From the NCBI GenBank assembly GCA_036519575.1, contig DATDKZ010000033.1, forward strand, positions 1 to 7,531: 7,531 nt of DNA, read 5' to 3'. The position numbers and the translations under genes were made by a program. A model generated the notes under the pieces. The model had not been told where the DNA came from. It searched no databases and saw only the letters and a list, made by a program, of their open reading frames with translations. This DNA is from AC-69 sp036519575 (GTDB lineage Bacteria; Actinomycetota; UBA4738; HRBIN12). Positions 5,348 to 7,531 of this stretch are shown here, in pieces; the first letter of the stretch is position 1, and every line of letters begins with the position of its first letter.

Positions 5348-6223
5348 CTACGGCACGATCTTGGAGATGGGAATCTCCAGGATGTCGGTGGCGCCCTTCG
5401 ACTTCAGCAGGGGGATCAGCGTGTTGACCGTGGCCTTGTCGACCACGGTCTCGATGGCGTAGCCCCCGTCGGACAGCTGGGACATGGTCGGCGACCTCAT
5501 GGACGGGACAACGTCGAGCACTGCCCGAAGCTGCTCCTCGCTCACGTTCAGCTTGATCAGCACGCGACCCTCTGCCCGCAGCGCGCCGAGGAGGAGCGTC
5601 GTAATGTCGTCCATGGCGGCACGCTTCGTGGGGTCGCCCGCCGAGGCCCGGTTGGCGATAAGGAGCACCTCGGATTCCAGGAGCGTCTCGATGACCCTCA
5701 TGCCGTGGGCTCGGAGCGTGCTGCCGGTCTCGGTGACGTCCACGATGGCGTCGACGATCTCGGGCACCTTCGCTTCGGTCGCGCCATACGACCAGACGAC
5801 GCGCACCGGGATGCCGAGGTCATGGAAGTATCGACGCGTGAGGTTCACGTACTCGGTGGAGATGCGTGAATCGGCCGGGAGTTCCTTGGCACTGTTCGCC
5901 GGGTGGTCGCCGGGAACGGCGAGCACGATCCGCACGCCCCGGCCTGTGCCGCTCTTCGCATACTCGAGGGAGGCGAGGACCTCGACGTCGGCTCCTGTCT
6001 CATCGATCCAATCCCGCCCGGTGATGCCCAGGTCGAACAATCCGTCCTGGATGTAGGTCGGGATCTCCTGCGGCCGAAGCAGCGAGATGCGCTCGATGCG
6101 TTCGTCGTCGACCGTCCCGTGGTAGTCGCGCGGGGACCCCCGGCGGACGTACAGGTCCGCGGCCTCGAGCAGCCGGAGGGTCTGCTCTTCGAGCGAACCC
6201 TTGGGGATGACCAGGCGCAGCAT
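5348..6223 (-). CDS. hisG: ATP phosphoribosyltransferase, long form (HisG)
   Basis: This is the first and committed step of histidine synthesis: it joins ATP and PRPP to give phosphoribosyl-ATP. The protein has 291 residues, the long HisG form, which contains its own C-terminal regulatory domain and does not need HisZ. It starts MLRLVIPKGSL; GITGRDW (67-73) lies in the catalytic domain, and the PRPP-binding stretch IVDAIVDVTETG (156-167) continues with STLRAHG (168-174). The ACT-like histidine-binding domain takes up roughly residues 215-291, ending with a TDILEIPISKIVP tail. I chose the ATG at 6223, which overlaps the hisI stop by one base (TGATG), as at the hisF/hisI junction. A GTG one codon upstream (6226) is an equally possible start. 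It is the last gene of the visible his block. Long forms are known to be feedback-inhibited by histidine; that is inferred here from the domain. Confidence 0.96.
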   Translation of the reverse strand: MLRLVIPKGSLEEQTLRLLEAADLYVRRGSPRDYHGTVDDERIERISLLRPQEIPTYIQDGLFDLGITGRDWIDETGADVEVLASLEYAKSGTGRGVRIVLAVPGDHPANSAKELPADSRISTEYVNLTRRYFHDLGIPVRVVWSYGATEAKVPEIVDAIVDVTETGSTLRAHGMRVIETLLESEVLLIANRASAGDPTKRAAMDDITTLLLGALRAEGRVLIKLNVSEEQLRAVLDVVPSMRSPTMSQLSDGGYAIETVVDKATVNTLIPLLKSKGATDILEIPISKIVP

Positions 6224-6546
6224 CACAGCCCCCGGTGGAAGCAGCTTCGCTGGCCAAGGTGGCAGGCCGGGCCGACCTGGTGGACCCGGACGAGCAGCAC
6301 ATCACCGTCGCAGTCGACCCGGACCTCCTCCACGTGCTGAACGTGACCGCTCGTCTCGCCCTTGCGCCACAGCTCGTTCCGCGATCGGCTCCAGAACACG
6401 GTCCTGCCCTCGTCCAGCGTGCGCTCAACCGACTCCCGGCTCATCCAGGCCATCATCAGGACCTCGTCGTTCTCGGCGTCCTGGACGATGGCGGGGAGCA
6501 AACCGCGATCGTCGAACGTCAGCGCGTCGAGTTCCACCCGCTCCAT
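6223..6546 (-). CDS. hisI: Phosphoribosyl-AMP cyclohydrolase (HisI)
   Basis: This 107-residue enzyme opens the adenine ring of phosphoribosyl-AMP, the third step of histidine synthesis. Nearly the whole family signature is present: VLMMAWMS (29-36), TVFWSRSRNELW (49-60) followed by RKGETSGH (61-68), VDCDGD (77-82) and GPACHLGQRSCFHR (92-105). Cys79, Cys95 and Cys102 are the expected zinc ligands, and Asp78, Asp80 and Asp82 are the expected Mg2+-binding aspartates. It is the stand-alone cyclohydrolase: it ends right after the SCFHR motif and has no fused HisE pyrophosphohydrolase, and no separate hisE is in the window. The ATG at 6546 shares one base with the hisF stop (TGATG), and its own stop shares one base with the hisG start. 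Its ribosome binding site is weak, so translation is probably coupled. A longer in-frame extension to 6963 lies inside hisF and is not real. Confidence 0.96.
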   Translation of the reverse strand: MERVELDALTFDDRGLLPAIVQDAENDEVLMMAWMSRESVERTLDEGRTVFWSRSRNELWRKGETSGHVQHVEEVRVDCDGDVLLVRVHQVGPACHLGQRSCFHRGL

Positions 6547-7310
6547 CACAGCCGCACCGGGATCCGCTTTCGGGCCAAGCCTTCCTTGACCTCTCGGATG
6601 GAGAGTTCGCCGGAGTGGAACCGGGACGCGGCGAGCACGGCATCGGCCCAACCCTCGGTGAGTGCCCGGGCGAAATGCTCGATCGATCCAGCTCCCCCGC
6701 TGGCCACGACCGGCACGGCCACAGCCGTCGACACCGCCTGAAGGAGCTCCAGGTCGTAGCCCTCGCCGGTCCCGTCGCGGTCCATCGACGTCAGCAGGAC
6801 CTCGCCGGCCCCGCCACTGTCCGTGGCCTCGACAGCCCACTCGACGGCGTCGCGTTCGGTCGGCGCCCGGCCCGCCTCGACCACGACTCTCCACCCATCG
6901 CCGTTCCGCCGCTTCGCATCGATCGCGACGACCATGCACTGCGTCCCGAACCGGTCCGCGCACCGTGACAGGAGGGCCGGGTCACGAACGGCGGCGGTGT
7001 TCAGCGAGACCTTGTCAGCGCCGGCCCGGAGCAATGCCCGAACGTCATCCTCGTTCCGCACGCCTCCCCCCACGGTGAGCGGGATGAACACCTGCTCGGC
7101 GGTCCTCGAGATCACGTCGAAGGTAGCGCGCCGGCCCTCGACCGTCGCCGTGATGTCGAGGAACACGAGCTCGTCGGCGCCCTCCGCGTCGTACCGCGCC
7201 GCCAGCTCCACGGGGTCGCCCGCGTCACGGAGGTTCTCGAACCGAACGCCCTTCACCACCCGGCCCGCATCGACGTCGAGACAGGGGATGATCCGCTTGG
7301 CCAGGGTCAT
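6546..7310 (-). CDS. hisF: Imidazole glycerol phosphate synthase, cyclase subunit (HisF)
   Basis: This 254-residue TIM-barrel subunit uses ammonia delivered by HisH to close the imidazole ring, giving imidazole glycerol phosphate and AICAR. It starts MTLAKRIIPCLDVDAGRVVKG. Asp12 and Asp131 (in VVAIDAK) correspond to the catalytic pair Asp11/Asp130 of the Thermotoga enzyme. Phosphate-binding and barrel motifs are LTVGGGVR (78-85), DKVSLNTAA (99-107), LLTSMDRDGT (172-181) and VVASGGAG (201-208). It is full length. The ATG at 7310 overlaps the hisA stop by four bases (ATGA) and has GAGGTGG a few bases upstream, which rejects the in-frame extension to 7400. HisH, its partner, is not in the window; it usually lies upstream of hisA. 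It is co-transcribed with hisA, hisI and hisG. Confidence 0.97.
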   Translation of the reverse strand: MTLAKRIIPCLDVDAGRVVKGVRFENLRDAGDPVELAARYDAEGADELVFLDITATVEGRRATFDVISRTAEQVFIPLTVGGGVRNEDDVRALLRAGADKVSLNTAAVRDPALLSRCADRFGTQCMVVAIDAKRRNGDGWRVVVEAGRAPTERDAVEWAVEATDSGGAGEVLLTSMDRDGTGEGYDLELLQAVSTAVAVPVVASGGAGSIEHFARALTEGWADAVLAASRFHSGELSIREVKEGLARKRIPVRL

Positions 7311-7531
7311 CCCCGGACCACCTCGCCCAGCTGCAACGTCTCGGAGTAAAGGGCCTTGCCCACCACGGCCGCCTCGACGCCGAGATCCCGAAGTGCCCAC
7401 ACGTCATCGGCCTTGCGCACGCCGCCGCTCGCGATCACCGGCAGCTCGGTCAGGTCCAACACTCGCTCGTACAGCGCCAGATCGGGCCCGTCCATCGTCC
7501 CGTCCTTCTGGATGGACGTGACCAGGAACCG
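7307..7531 (-). CDS. hisA: Phosphoribosylformimino-AICAR-phosphate isomerase (HisA or PriA), C-terminal part
   Basis: Only the last 74 codons are inside the window; the gene continues past the right edge. The fragment reads RFLVTSIQKDGTMDGPDL at its start, then LPVIASGGVRKADDVWALRD and VVGKALYSE, which are the barrel strands and phosphate-binding loops of the HisA isomerase just upstream of hisF. HisA isomerises ProFAR to PRFAR, the fourth step of histidine synthesis. In actinobacteria the same gene is often the bifunctional PriA, which also serves tryptophan synthesis in place of TrpF; the visible part does not settle which this is. The aspartate in KDGT matches the conserved general-acid position. 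The usual TDI or TEI triplet is TSI here. The TGA stop overlaps the hisF start (ATGA). Confidence 0.93.
   Translation of the reverse strand, partial: RFLVTSIQKDGTMDGPDLALYERVLDLTELPVIASGGVRKADDVWALRDLGVEAAVVGKALYSETLQLGEVVRG

Noticed and set aside
3452..5869. A long plus-strand open frame of 805 codons, antisense to PfpI, aceA and hisG
   Set aside because: It runs through several real genes on the other strand, has no family motif and is rich in Arg, Gly, Pro and Val. This is the usual open antisense frame caused by strong G/C third-position bias.

Overview
The window is GC-rich chromosomal DNA, with strong G/C bias at third codon positions. It is packed with ordinary metabolic genes and reads like a high-GC actinobacterium. 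Support for that is the long form of HisG, an isocitrate lyase with the KKCGH signature and a C-terminal end like the mycobacterial type, the dense minus-strand gene layout, and a six-helix membrane protein of a kind I associate with deep-branching Actinobacteria. The phylum is an inference; I cannot place it further.

Layout from left to right. Bases 2-166 (+) are the last 54 codons of a long-chain acyl-CoA ligase. Every other gene is on the minus strand, so transcription runs right to left. In transcription order these are: hisA (7531-7307, cut by the window edge), hisF (7310-6546), hisI (6546-6223) and hisG (6223-5348), with overlapping stop and start codons; a 197-base spacer with the only convincing regulatory signals; aceA, isocitrate lyase (5149-3821); a DJ-1/PfpI-family protein (3744-3202); a DAO-family FAD oxidoreductase (3205-2024, GTG start overlapping the previous stop); a dihydrodipicolinate synthase/N-acetylneuraminate lyase-family aldolase (1940-1053); and a six-helix membrane protein of unknown function (968-180). 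The last gene converges on the acyl-CoA ligase with 13 bases between the two stop codons.

How the genes fit together. The his block supplies the first step (HisG), the third (HisI), the fourth (HisA) and the cyclase half of the fifth (HisF) of histidine synthesis. AceA is the first enzyme of the glyoxylate shunt, and its link to the acyl-CoA ligase (fatty acid activation) is metabolic only, since the two lie on opposite strands about 3.6 kb apart. The DJ-1/PfpI and FAD oxidoreductase genes are translationally coupled. The adjacent FAD oxidase and DHDPS-family aldolase recall imino-acid or sugar-acid catabolic clusters, but the substrates cannot be read from sequence.

No tRNA, rRNA, CRISPR, insertion sequence or attachment site was seen. 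No stretch above 300 bases lacks a gene; the longest gap is 5150-5347. I did not find a clear new biological system. The best leads are the perfect dyad upstream of aceA and the coupled DJ-1/FAD oxidase/aldolase group.
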